DNA of 64,000 bases from positions 13,515,736-13,579,735 of the forward strand of contig NC_054741.1 of assembly GCF_018143015.1 (NCBI RefSeq), in the 5' to 3' direction. The first letter of the stretch is position 1. Every line of letters begins with the position of its first letter. The position numbers were made by a program, and so were the translations under genes. The notes beneath the pieces are model-generated. The model was not told the DNA's origin. It saw nothing but the letters and a program-made list of their open reading frames with translations, and did not search any database. This stretch comes from Lytechinus variegatus (taxonomy: Eukaryota > Echinodermata > Echinoidea > Temnopleuroida > Toxopneustidae). Shown here in pieces: positions 24,387 to 35,054 of the stretch.

Positions 24387-24450
24387 TCATGCCTTTGCCA
24401 AAGCTTGTTCAAGATCTCTTATTAGGTCATCAGGATCTTCCACACCAACA
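24387..24450 (-). CDS. Gamma-lyase-family exon 9 (stop)
   Basis: Completes a Ser and continues [20 protein letters not shown] with TGA at 24387-24389, the standard family C-terminus (human SVGLEDEEDLLEDLDQAL). Acceptor TTTTTTCAG. Confidence 0.94.
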
Positions 24451-27400
24451 CTGAAAAAATAACAAGAAATTATATAAATGAATAATGAACGAAAATAAAG
24501 AGTATAGCAGTTAATAGTATATGGAAATATATTTTAACTTTTGATTATGACTGTCTGTCTTAAAAATCCACCTAATGAGATATCAAATATTGAAATACTA
24601 ATAATATAAGTAAAAAGAAGAGCAATGAGCCAATATATAGTTTTAAACAAGAGATGGCGCTATACCTAATATGATCCGAAAGTTTATGCCATATCTTAAA
24701 TCATTATGAGCAACTCATTGTAATGTTTTAAACGAGAGATGGCGCTATACAACTTTTAACACGAGCAGGAAATTGTTCATGCTTGAAGGACCAAATTAAA
24801 ATGCACTCATGGGACCAGTGGCGCAGCCACTCCCTCCGAAATCATATTTCAGATTAAGGGATGAAATATAATTTACAGAAATAATAACTAAATGAAATTA
24901 AATCAAAATAAATCAATCATTAAGTGTAGATTAATGACCCTCCATATATTAAATTTGTTTGGGAATGAAATATTTCTTACACAAAATAAATAAAACTAAA
25001 AAGAACTAAATTAAATAAAATGAAAGATATAAAAATAAATAAATGCGGATGAAAATGTAAAATTGCAACAAACACAAGTAAATAAGCTTGAAGGAAAATC
25101 CATATTGAGCTATTTTTAAATTGTGTATTTCATGCGTTTATTAAATCATATCTTTGTTTATTATTGTTTTGGGGGAACTTTTTAAAATTTAAGTTCTGGA
25201 GAACGTTTCATGAAAGTTGTAGGCACTGTCAAGTTGATTTTCTAAGCCAGTTACCAGAGCAACAGTCGAAAACCAGTGCTTCTTAGCCAATCAAATCCAA
25301 AGATTTCACTGTGATTGTCAGCTCTGACATGAAACCCGTGGTAAAATGTACATGAAACATAAACATATGAATTAAATGCAAATTAAAATAAAATAAAAAT
25401 AAATGAAGAATTGTGACAAGAGCAAGAAAGTTCAAATTTGCACAATAATGTCAATAACGAAAGTCATAATGATAACAATTACAATAAAAATGAAGATGAT
25501 AATGATATAATACAATAATAAACTAACTGTAATAATCAAGATAAGAATAACATCAACAATAATAATAATGATAATACATAATAACAACAACACAGGTAAT
25601 AATTATAATAATAATGATAAAATAACAAAGATTATATATGGATTGGATAGATGTGTGATGCAACAATCCACTCCAAATAAAGCTTGAGGTAGATGCTTTA
25701 ACAATATGAACATCCAAACAGTAAAAAAAGTCTAGAATTATTCTAATCTCGTCGAAATCTATTTATTTGTTTCTGGATATATTTCTTATTCTTCATTTTC
25801 CATAATACCTTTCGTGTTCAGGCATGTATCAAAAGTGGTCTAGCGCCATCTCTCGTCTTATACATTACAACCGCTCACTACTCCATGCATAATACACGGT
25901 AATTGTAGCTGTATCAAGTAAACGGTATAGCGCCATCTTGTGTTGAATGCAAGAAAATTGAAAGTGAAGTAAATAAAGTACGTAGAGATCGCGAAAAAAA
26001 ATCTTTTTTTTCTAACCTGAATCGAATCATTCCATCTGAGATACCACCTGCTTCCCTCTCCTCCTTTGACATGACCTCAGGACCGTGTGTCATCGATGCA
26101 GGATGCTCCATTAAGCTTTCTGTTCCTCCCAATGATGTAGCCATTAAAATCAGTTTGATGTTCTATGATCCGTGAAGAATTTAAGATGGATTAGATTTTC
26201 ATATTAATATTATATCATTCATCAATGATGCATTTGAATTTCTTCCATATTGCATATTAAGGGTTATATATTTTTAATCAATTTAAAGATTAAAAAAATC
26301 GAATATCCGTATTTTAATCTTCGAAAGAGAAATCAGAAACAGAAATCCTTCGAAAATTTGTTTTGGCCAATTTATCGTCGGCCCGGCAGCCGCTTTGCAG
26401 CGTCAGATTTTTTTTTTTTTTTTTTTTTGGGGGGGGGAGGGGATGAGTCAATAGGTTAGATATTCCTGACTATCAAATCAAAGACAAATGTAAAGTAGGC
26501 CTTCATTAGAAATTATTCCATTCTTGTGAAATAGTTTTCTTGCTTTTGCACTCTTTTAAATGAAACAGAATTGTATTCAAAACTGTATCTGCTTTTGAAA
26601 TATTATGTCATAAAAGGTTTTAAGTTTTATTTGATCATGATTTAATTTAATATGGAAATTGACTCACATCATTCGATATAAACGAAAACTATGTCCAATA
26701 TGTATTTAGCATTTTGCAAAAGAGTTGACAATTTAACACGTCATTTTGATATACCGTGAAAGGCCTGTAAATGGCCTTCTCGAAATGGAACACTGAGTCC
26801 ATGTAGCTAAATCGAATAATCTAAAATCCATTTAACATTAACGTTTCATTCATATAAATCAACAGTGCAAAATGAAATAAAAAGTCTTGGAATAAACAAT
26901 ATTTATTCTATTTGATTATATACCTCCATGACGATCTTCCCCGCGGCTAAACCTCCTTTCATCTCAAAGTTGACCATACCACCAAATCCTTTCTTCATTT
27001 GTGATTTTGCTACGTCGTGCTGGGGATATGATTCAAGACCGGGATATCTTACACGAGAAACCTGAAAACAGACAATACATTTAACTTTTTTTCGTTCTTA
27101 TAAGACAGTGCTAATCAAGAGCTGATTTACTGCACAGTTAAAAAAATCATTTCATTTTTTTTTCTCATTTTGAATTCGAATAAGAGCTATTAAAGCTGAT
27201 GAAAGAGTTTTCATTCGCTCATTTAGGGAACGTTTTTACATTTTACTTCACTGAATGTATTTGTTTGTAAATTTAAAAGAATTGCGCATCAATGTTCAAT
27301 TCTTGATACTTACTGCTCAATACTAAATATTTGCATCTAAATTTGGAAAAATTGCCCCTTTATTTAAAGCTCTACTTGATCAATTAATTCTAGTTGTACA

Positions 27401-30400
27401 CCAAATTGTATATACATGTATTTCATGTCTATTTATAGGTTATTTATTTTGTTTTATTGTGCAAAATGTCGTTCATAAATTGCTTGATCTTATTAAACTA
27501 TAATTATGTAATAATGATTGACCAACCTTAGGATGTGTTTCTAAATATCGTGCTATCTTGAAAGCGTTGCTACAATGTTTCTCCATTCTAAGTGGTAGGG
27601 TTCGGATCCCTCGAAGCAAGATGGACGCTGTGAAAGGACCCTAACACATGAACGAATATAAAGTTGTACTGAAAATATGTAAATGGAATACTAAAAATCA
27701 CAGTTTTTTTGTGAAAAAATGACTGTTGTAGCAAAAAGACAAATAACTCTGTGGCAGACCTATTTGTCAATTTATTCAACTGGGTAAAAAACTCGATTTA
27801 AGCGATGTAGTGCAGAATTGTGAAAGAAATGCTGTATTATCAACCAATTCCTCATTTAAACGAGAAGAATCAAAATTATCATGGATAAACCATGGAGATA
27901 GATACTAACGTTCCATTCATGAATGCTTTCGAATCAAGATGATTAATCGACTCACCATTGTATTACCAATTTGCTTCTGGTATTCTGATAAAAACAAAAA
28001 TAATTCCGGATCCTTTGTGCACATTGATCCTCCTAACAAATCTCCATGTCCTCCTAAATATTTCGTACTGCAAACATTTCAAAGAAAAAAGATAACTGTT
28101 AAATCTCATGCCCAGGGGCGGATCGAATGATTTTCGGAAGGGAGGGGGGAGGGGCATTTTTGCACAGGAAAAATTTGACACGCAAAAAAAAAAGAAAAAA
28201 CGTACTCACTATCATGACATATTCCTAAAATATTTGTTTGTGTCTTACAGGGGGGGGGGGGTCATGGGCCGGATGTGCCCTGTAAGGATCCGCCAGTGCT
28301 CATAACCCCCCTTTTTGGTAATGGTCATATGTTTTAACTTTTTCTCTATAACGGAGACAAATTAAAGTGTCAAACAGCAGGTTTTGTAAATGAAAAAAAG
28401 TACAGTATGAAATTACGATCATTACCCCACTCTCAAGTCAAGTCACCCACTAACATGGATTTGAATAAAGAGACAAATCAAACATTCTGACTGATCAAAA
28501 CTCGTCGAAATTGGATGTAAAATAAGAAAGTTAAAGCAAGTTTCGCTTATAAAACAATATACGCAAAACACAGAAAATGCAAATGAAAGATGATGTCACT
28601 AGCTTGATATTTCTTTTGCTCTTTCTTCTTAAATTATAAAATATTTCAATTGTGGCCGATTTACAATAAGGAAGCATCTTTAGGAACAATAATAGGATGC
28701 AACATTGCTAGTGTCATGTTAGAAAAAATATGTCATATTTCCTAAAAGTAATAGTGAGTGGTTGATCTCATTGGTTCCAACCTTTGCATACTGACCAGGA
28801 TGTGTATAAATGTTTTCTTAGCTTAATCGAATCTTAAAAACGTCATAACTTTCTTTTTGCTTTTTTATTGAAGTAAAACTTCATAACTTTCTTGTTTTCC
28901 ATCCTATTTTTCATGAAATTATCATCGTTATGCTAGTTTGAAATTGTCCTTTCATAAGATAGATTAAGAAAGAGGCAAAGAGAGGTGGAGAGAAAGAGAG
29001 AGAGGGGGTGCCATTTAGGAGTGTTATGGAGCAATCTAAAAAACGAAGAGCTAATTTAGCTGACTGCACTTCGGAGTGCCGATTTTTCTAGTTCAAATTT
29101 GAACTAGAAAAATCAGCACTCCGAAGTGCAGTCAATTTAAACTAGGAAAATCAGCACTCCAAAGTGCAATCACTATACACGCTCTTTAAGAGCTAAATTA
29201 ATTCTTCGTTTTTTAGAGTGAGAATGCATATTGCAGAGAGAGAGAGAGAAAAAAAAAGCAGTCTATCGAGAAAAAAGTTGATACTATCATAAAGCTGATG
29301 ATTTTATCATTTCAAGTAAACTATAAGAAAAGGAGAATAATTTGCTCCTCGCTTTTACCAGCTTTGAAATGAGATATCAACACCAAGACCAAGTGTGTCT
29401 TGTAGATATGGTGTGGCGAATGTTGAATCACACATGCTGATAGCCCCTGGAACAGACTTGGCAACATCTGCAAACGCTTTTAGATCGGTCAGGTTTAACG
29501 TAGGATTGGTAGGGGTCTCAGCGTAGAAGAGCTTGACTCGATAAAGCAAAGAAAATGTAAGACGATTCATATATCTACCTGAATATCTCCTACTGGTGTT
29601 TCAGAAAGATATAATAGATACAAATTATTGACCTGACTATGTGCAGTTAAAAAATGCATCAAATTCAATCGTTTTTTTCTTCTTATTCAGCAATGGGGAA
29701 TTTCTCAGTATGAACTTCAGTTTCATTATAATTTCAAGGCTTATTTTTTGTGCAATTTGTGATAGAAATTTTATTTGTCAAATACTTCAAATCAAAATTT
29801 AACTGAATGTATTTTTTAAATATCAATATGTTGCTCATTCGCATTATGATACAACATTCTGGATCTTGGAATTGTATAATGAAGACTTATAGGCCTGGAA
29901 TAAAACTTAAATTGAATTGACAACTACGCTTGTACGAGTGACACATACTGTTATGACATACTGAGAGGTATTGTTATGTGTGATTTCACAGTAGTCTGCA
30001 AAATAGTCTTAGAAATAATGACCTTTGTGTTCGACTTTATCGCATTTTTGTAAGCGTCAATGTCCCCAGCCGGTACAAAGGTTGTTTCAACACCAAAATC
30101 CTTCAGCATGGAACTAAAGAATTTATAGGTTCCTCCAAACACTGGATCGGGTGCTACCTGTAACACAAAAGAATACATATTGTTGTTATTTTTAACTGAT
30201 CTGCTTGTATCCTCCTCTTGTTCATCTTTTTTTTCGCACCCCCCTCAACCGTATTATATTTCATCAGAATAGTCAATATATCATGAGAGATTTTTTTCGG
30301 AACAGAATTTGAAGTAAAACATGACGTATTTGCTATCATTATCATCATTACTATGAATTTGTAGGGGAAAAGAAACACTTATAGGTCTTCACACGTCTGT

Positions 30401-32015
30401 TACGTTACATAATCATGTAAAACATTTTACACTTCGGGTAATCTGTCAAATTATATAACACAAATATGAAATAGATCATTTAGTGTTGATAGGTACTCCA
30501 AAGTCTAAAGTTTATGAGATAAATCATTCATGCAGTCATGCTGAGCAAACATATACATATATTTTTCTCCAGAGTGTCACAAATGGCTCATAGTGCCAAA
30601 ATGAATTATGGGAACTGGGCACAATGCAAGTTACTGAATGAATTGAGTAATCCTAAAATGATTTGCTCTTTGCATTCATTAGTGACTTTCTTTTAATTGT
30701 GTGTAAATCCGTTAATAAAACTGCAATGATATAACCCCCCATTGGCCTTCATGACAGACCAAACGTTGACTAACAAAATGAAATCAAAATGTTTTTTTGG
30801 CAGTCCCTGTCCACTTATAAGGAAGATCATTTTTTTTGGCAGTCCCTGTCCACTTATAAGGACGATCATTTTTTTGGCAGTCCCTGTCCACTTAAAAGGA
30901 AGATCATTTTTTGGCAGTCCCTGTCCACTTATAAGGAAGATCATTTTTTTGGCAGTCCCTGTCCACTTATAAGGAAGATCATTTTTTTTGGCAGTCCCTG
31001 TCCACTTATAAGGAAGATCATTTTTTGGCAGTCCCTGTCCACTTATAAGGAAGATCACTTTTTTGGCAGTCCCTGATAAGGAAGATCATCCTATGAAAGC
31101 GCCCCTAGATAAGAAATTATGATTCCTACCACGTGATCTCCCGTCTTGATAAGAGCAAGGACTGTAGTGGTGATAGCAGACATACCAGTTGAGAAAACAA
31201 GAGCTCCTATTCCTCCTTCAAGTTTGTTGATTGCATGGGCAGCATTGTCACAGGAATGGTTGCCATAGCGACCGTAAATATACCCCTCCTGCACAGATTG
31301 TAAATCCATTGTGATAAATGCAAATTTAAAAGAACATGTAATCACCTTGAATTTTTTAATAACAAATAATTATTAAAAGAGTGTCAGTGATAAAATTATT
31401 CAGAATATATCTCTATCGTCTCATATATAGAATTCACTCACACAAATCGGACGATGAATCAATAGTCAAATCCAAAGCACCATATATTTTACTCTAAATT
31501 TCAGATGGAAAGGTATCCATAAAATGGAAATATATTCGGAGAATATTTAATTCAGTATGCAATTCATAAAAAGAACAGTGATAGGGGGATAGGAGGTACA
31601 GATGAAAAGGAAAAAAATAGAGTGGGATTAAAGAGGAAAACAGGATACATAGATTATAATAATAATGTCAATATCAATAATAACAAAATAAAAGGACGAC
31701 GACGAAGACGACGCGACGATAAGGAAGAGGAGGGAGAAGGAGTAAATACGACAATCTAACCTTACTAAATTGCTGGTAATCTTCCACCTTTCCATGAAGT
31801 TCATAAGAACTTGACCAGCTAAGAGATGGAACGATGGGAGTAGTAGCCGTTGGTAGTCTAAGCTTCGTCTTAGCTGTTACCGCCAGAGTGTCTTTAGTGA
31901 CACCATCATCATAGTCCTTAACATCCTCTAGTCGTCTGATGCGGTTCTCTGCGTCATCCAGTTTGACCTTGAAGTGTGAATCAACCCGTGGTCGTGTGAT
32001 CTTCCCCTCTGACAT
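24387..32015 (-). CDS. PLP-dependent trans-sulfuration enzyme (cystathionine/methionine gamma-lyase family), 9 exons
   Basis: Cys/Met-metabolism PLP enzyme; relatives cleave cystathionine or methionine in the cytosol. Minus-strand exons: 31761-32015, 31130-31288, 30023-30157, 29359-29537, 27956-28067, 27527-27640, 26924-27061, 26017-26162, 24387-24450, totalling 433 residues. Seen: YGR (90-92, phosphate-binding Tyr and Arg), ETPTNP (189-194), Asp220 in CDSTF (pairs with the PLP ring nitrogen), Lys245 in [11 protein letters not shown] (Schiff base), [17 protein letters not shown], and Arg411 in RFSVGVED. Changes relative to human CTH are Phe145 for the PLP-stacking Tyr114, Lys150 for Arg119 and Thr373 for Glu339. 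This suggests a divergent paralogue, so substrate is left open. An N-terminal extension (1-40) is charged. All junctions are GT-AG except exons 3 to 4, where frame continuity does not give a clean GT-AG pair. Confidence 0.93.
24651..25944. mobile_element. Nested inverted 'agatggcgctatac' element
   Basis: Outer ends AAGAGATGGCGCTATACC (24651) and GGTATAGCGCCATCTTG (about 25924) and inner ends ACGAGAGATGGCGCTATAC (24733) and GTCTAGCGCCATCTCTCGT (about 25838) are two inverted pairs. The 1.1-kb core is AT-rich with TAA-type microsatellites. It occupies most of the last intron of the gamma-lyase gene. Family unknown. Confidence 0.6.
25197..25340. repeat. Dispersed short repeat, diverged copy
   Basis: Starts 'ggagaacgtttcatgaaa' and ends 'gacatgaaaccc', with the same 'agccaatcaaatc' middle. 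It is in the last intron of the gamma-lyase-family gene. Confidence 0.5.
26017..26162 (-). CDS. Gamma-lyase-family exon 8 (substrate loop)
   Basis: Encodes [30 protein letters not shown] and [16 protein letters not shown] replaces human AESLGG, so Thr373 stands where CTH has Glu339; Arg411 in MIRF is the substrate-carboxylate arginine. Acceptor CATAG, donor AG|GTTAGA. Confidence 0.93.
26924..27061 (-). CDS. Gamma-lyase-family exon 7
   Basis: Encodes [20 protein letters not shown] and [23 protein letters not shown] and the GMV.F strand are family hallmarks of the C-terminal domain. Acceptor TTTCAG, donor GAG|GTATAT. Confidence 0.93.
27527..27640 (-). CDS. Gamma-lyase-family exon 6
   Basis: Encodes [20 protein letters not shown] and [18 protein letters not shown], matching CNRGLKTLHVRMEKH of human CTH. 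Acceptor GTTAG, donor AAG|GTTGGT. Confidence 0.93.
27956..28067 (-). CDS. Gamma-lyase-family exon 5 (PLP lysine)
   Basis: Completes Cys243 and continues [19 protein letters not shown] to QKQIGNTM. Lys245 in TKY is the Schiff-base lysine of the family. Acceptor TTGCAG, donor ATG|GTGAGT. Confidence 0.94.
28113..28297. mobile_element. CAGGGGCGGATC-type hAT-like short element
   Basis: Left end CAGGGGCGGATCGAAT and right end GGATCCGCCAGTG, with G-rich low-complexity DNA between. It sits about 45 bp upstream of gamma-lyase exon 5. Similar ends occur near 640, 19990 and 53626. Confidence 0.55.
28430..28960. mobile_element. Degraded family A MITE
   Basis: Contains recognisable arm pieces ('ggatgtaaaataagaaag', 'aaatatttcaattgtgg', 'ccatcctatttttcat') with many changes. 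It is in the intron between gamma-lyase exons 4 and 5. Edges are approximate. Confidence 0.6.
29035..29217. mobile_element. 183-bp hairpin MITE
   Basis: Ends CTAAAAAACGAAGAGCTAAT and AATTCTTCGTTTTTTAG are inverted copies. Inside is a near-perfect palindrome (about 29062-29133) centred on 'caaatttg', plus a partial third copy of the 'cagcactcc.aagtgca' unit. It is in an intron of the gamma-lyase gene. Confidence 0.72.
29359..29537 (-). CDS. Gamma-lyase-family exon 4
   Basis: Encodes [16 protein letters not shown], the helix [25 protein letters not shown] and VDISFQS, with Asp220 of the PLP site. The reading frame wants the exon to begin GTC, but the nearest AG is CGAG|TC, so the left boundary is uncertain by one base. 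Confidence 0.9.
30023..30157 (-). CDS. Gamma-lyase-family exon 3
   Basis: Encodes [20 protein letters not shown] and [14 protein letters not shown] to KSNTK. VFGGTYK aligns with human VYGGTNR, so Phe145 and Lys150 replace Tyr114 and Arg119. The apparent donor is AAG|GTCATT. Confidence 0.92.
30791..31085. repeat. Minisatellite, about 38 bp, 8 copies
   Basis: Tandem copies of 'ggcagtccctgtccactt' plus 'ataaggaagatcat' and a T run of 5-8. The last copy is shortened. Units differ mainly in T-run length. It lies in the gamma-lyase intron between exons 2 and 3. Short reading frames through it are repeat artefacts. Confidence 0.93.
31130..31288 (-). CDS. Gamma-lyase-family exon 2
   Basis: Encodes [10 protein letters not shown] with the Tyr-x-Arg that binds the PLP phosphate of the neighbouring subunit, then [20 protein letters not shown], the glycine-rich cofactor loop, ending TGDHV. 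The usual NPT after GN is replaced by HSC. Acceptor GTGCAG, donor GTG|GTAGGA. Confidence 0.93.
31761..32015 (-). CDS. Gamma-lyase-family exon 1 (start codon)
   Basis: Encodes residues 1-85, starting [16 protein letters not shown] charged extension (to about 40) precedes [10 protein letters not shown] and the [17 protein letters not shown] block typical of the family's N-terminal arm. The donor AAG|GTTAGA is weak but is the only one in phase 0. Confidence 0.85.
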
Positions 32016-32196
32016 TGTCAAGCGTAAAACGACGGGGATGTCCTCTAAAATTGTTCGGTAAGTTACTAAATGAAATATTTAGATAAAAAAAAAATAAGAA
32101 GGGAACACCGGAATGAAAGTGAGGGGAAGGAAGAAAAAATAAAGGAAGAGAGGAAATCAAAGAAAGAAAGAAAAAACAAGTGGAATGCCTCTGGCG

Positions 32197-33251
32197 GTCT
32201 CACCTGCATCACGCGATTCAATATAGCAGCAGTGCTATCTTTTAAAACTACTATAACTCGCAAAAGATGTTCAGTGATACTTGGTTACTCTTATTTCCAT
32301 GTTTTATGAACTAGACCAATACACTTACAGAGATATGATGGTAATTCAACAAATACCCCAACGTGGCCAAAGTTAATTGACCTCAGATGACCTTTGACCT
32401 TAATCATGTGACCCGAAACTCGCAAAGGATGTTCAGTGATACTTGATTACTATTATGTCCAAGTTTCATGAAGCAGATCCATAAATTTTCAAAGTTATGA
32501 TGGTAATTCAACAGATACCCCCAATTCGGCCAAAGTTTATTGACCTTTGACCTTGGTCATGTGACCCAAAATGCGCACAGGATGTTCAGTGATACTTGAA
32601 TACTCTTATGTCCAAGTTTTATGAATTAGACCAACATACTTTAAAGATTATGATGGTAATTCAACAAATACCCCAAATTTGGGGAAGTTCATTGACCCTA
32701 AATGACCTTTGACCGTGATCATATGACCTGAAACTTGCACAGGATGTTCATTAATGCTTGATTACTATTATGTCCAAGTTTCATGAATCAGATCCATAAA
32801 CTTTTAAAGTTATGATGGTAATTCAACAGATACCCCCAATTCGGCCAAAGGTCATTGACTCTAAATGACCTTTGACCTTGGTCATGTGACGTGAAACTCG
32901 TGCAGGATGTTAAGTGATACTTCATTAACCTTATGTCTAAGTTTCATGAACTAGGTTCATATATTTTCTCATATATTTTCTAAGTTATGATGAAATTTCA
33001 AAAACTTAACCTTAGGTTAAGATTTTGATGTTGATTCCCCCAACATGGTCTAAGTTCATTGACCCTAAATGACCTTTGATCCTGATCATGTGACATGAAA
33101 CTCAGGCAGGATGTTCAGTAATACTTGATTAACCTTATGTTTCATGAACTAGGTCCATATACTTTCTAAGTTATGCTGTAAGATTTGGTGTTGACGCCGC
33201 CGCCGTCAGAAAAGCGGCGCCTATAGTCTCACTCTGCTATGCAGGTGAGAC
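32197..33251. repeat. Tandem array with inverted ends and DR1-like motifs
   Basis: Bounded by GTCTCACCTGCAT (32197-32209) and its exact complement ATGCAGGTGAGAC (33239-33251). Inside are about six diverged units of 150-200 bp ('aggatgttcagtgatact', 'tatgatggtaattcaac'). TGACCTTTGACC-like direct repeats, resembling nuclear-receptor DR1 elements, recur at 32388, 32541, 32703, 32866 and 33070. It sits just upstream of the gamma-lyase start codon. Probably a non-autonomous mobile element. Confidence 0.8.
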
Positions 33252-33641
33252 AAAATGAAGCATCAATTGAAATAACGTAAAGTGAAAGAATAAATACATT
33301 GCTTTGATGTATAGGCCTACATTAATTATGAAACCGAACCTCTCTTTCCTCGTATATAATCAATTATCGAACCTACATGTGCAGCAAAGTAAGATTATTC
33401 TCTTCGAAAATTAAGTGTTTTTTTTAAGGTAAAGTATATATTTTATTATATTTACCCGAGCTGAGAATGTGAATCGTATTGTCCTCTCTTATGTGCCTCA
33501 CTATGCCTGAATAATCGGTTGCATAAACATAATAAATAGGGAAACAAACCGGGCAGGGTTATAATGTGATTCCGAGCACAAGGGAAGGAAGCGCACTAAA
33601 GGATATACATCAATAGATATCAATCATTAACTGGTATCAGG

Positions 33642-33728
33642 GGCCGCGGAACTGGCGGGGCGGGGGGGGGATGGTTGGGGGGTCCAGCCCCCCCACACAC
33701 ATTTTTAATACCGTTCCGCGGCCCCTGA
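33642..33728. repeat. Short GC-rich TIR repeat 'caggggccgcgg'
   Basis: Ends CAGGGGCCGCGGAAC and GTTCCGCGGCCCCTG are inverted copies around poly-G and poly-C runs. A related, more diverged copy is at about 19378-19525. It probably belongs to a hAT-like MITE group. Confidence 0.6.
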
Positions 33729-33733
33729 ATATA

Positions 33734-34555
33734 CAGTGAGTCCTAGAAAAAAAACGAAACCGAGATTAAGCGATGATTTATCATAACTTAATCACAAATA
33801 CAATAGACAAATGACCTACCAATGTAAAGCTTAGAATCTCCTCTTTCATCTGATACTACTTAGATTATTCCTCGTTCACGCATGAGTGAGCGAAAACAAT
33901 TTGAAGAAATGATACCAAAAACTCATTTGGCGGGGGATCTGAATTTCAAAAAGAAAATCACATGCATAAAAAGTTCAGTATCTGCTCTTTAATTTGATAC
34001 CTTAATAACAAAAAATGGCCAAGAAGTAAAAAAGTTATGTTCCCTCTAAACAATGCTTGTATTTACATAATTTTATCAAATTATAGTTTTCACCGGTTTC
34101 CCCATAGAAGCCATGGCATGGTTAACAAAAGACTTGATGCATGGCTGATCGTCAACAAAACGGAGTGTCGAGTGAGTTTGAACGCTATAGCCTGTAAAAC
34201 CTCTGCATTTTATGAAATTATTGGAATTCAAGCATTATTTCAAATAACCAGAACTTTGTTTTTTCAAAATCATTTTCTGTAATTAAGGTATCAAATTAAA
34301 GAGCAAATATTGAACTTTTTGGAAATGGGGTTTTCTTTTTGGAAACCAGATACAACCCGCTAAATGACTTTTTGGTATCCCCTCTTCAAATTGTTTTTGC
34401 TTAGTCTTGCGTGAATGTGAATAATCTAAGTAATATTAAATGAAAGAAGAGATTCTAAGCTTTACAATGGTAGGTCATTTGTCTATTGTCTTCGTGATTA
34501 AGTTATGATAAATCATCGATAAATCTTGGTTTAGTTTTTTTTGTGGGACGCACTG
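33734..34555. mobile_element. Foldback element, second copy
   Basis: Same family as 7660-8478: starts CAGTGAGTCCTAGAAA, ends TGTGGGACGCACTG, flanked by TA. The unpaired centre 'gatgcatggctgatcgtc' is shared with the first copy. The arms are more diverged, suggesting moderate age. Confidence 0.88.
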
Positions 34556-34808
34556 TATAGTAGCTCAAGGCAATATGACTTTCAAGGCCTATTGTACATG
34601 TTGTATGTAAGAAATTTAAATGGCACCAAATGTCCAGAGAATCAAGAAATTTGATAGTTGATCATGAAGTTTTAAGTTTATTCATTTTTCCATTGAGCAC
34701 TTTCTGAGTATGAAAAAAGTACTGCAAGATGAAATGATATAAAATCAAGACACAAAGATATTTCATCTGACATTAGAGTAATCAAATGACGAGTGTTATA
34801 GCACTTAT

Positions 34809-35054
34809 ACACAGCAAAAAGTGTGGTGTTAACGGGTGTACATAGAGGACCACACCAGTTATTTTACACCGGTGTTAAATTGACAGTGTAAGCTTAGCAC
34901 CTATAGGTGTTATTTCAATACATGTTGTTGTTACATTTACACTCTTTGGTGTTATGTTTAATCTCTCGGGTGTAATTTTAACACCTCCGAGAGGGTGTGG
35001 TCTATTAACACCAATTGGTGTCAGTTTTTAACAACGCAGTTTTTTACAGTGTAC
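34809..35054. repeat. Repeat built of alternating 'ggtgtta'/'taacacc' motifs
   Basis: Left end 'tacacagcaaaaagtgtg' and right end 'cagttttttacagtgta' are imperfect inverted copies. The interior has many GGTGTTA and TAACACC words on both strands. It resembles a MITE-type dispersed repeat; no gene. Confidence 0.6.

Noticed and set aside
30693-31076. Repetitive frames of about 95-121 codons on both strands
   Set aside because: Produced by the 38-bp minisatellite in a gamma-lyase intron.
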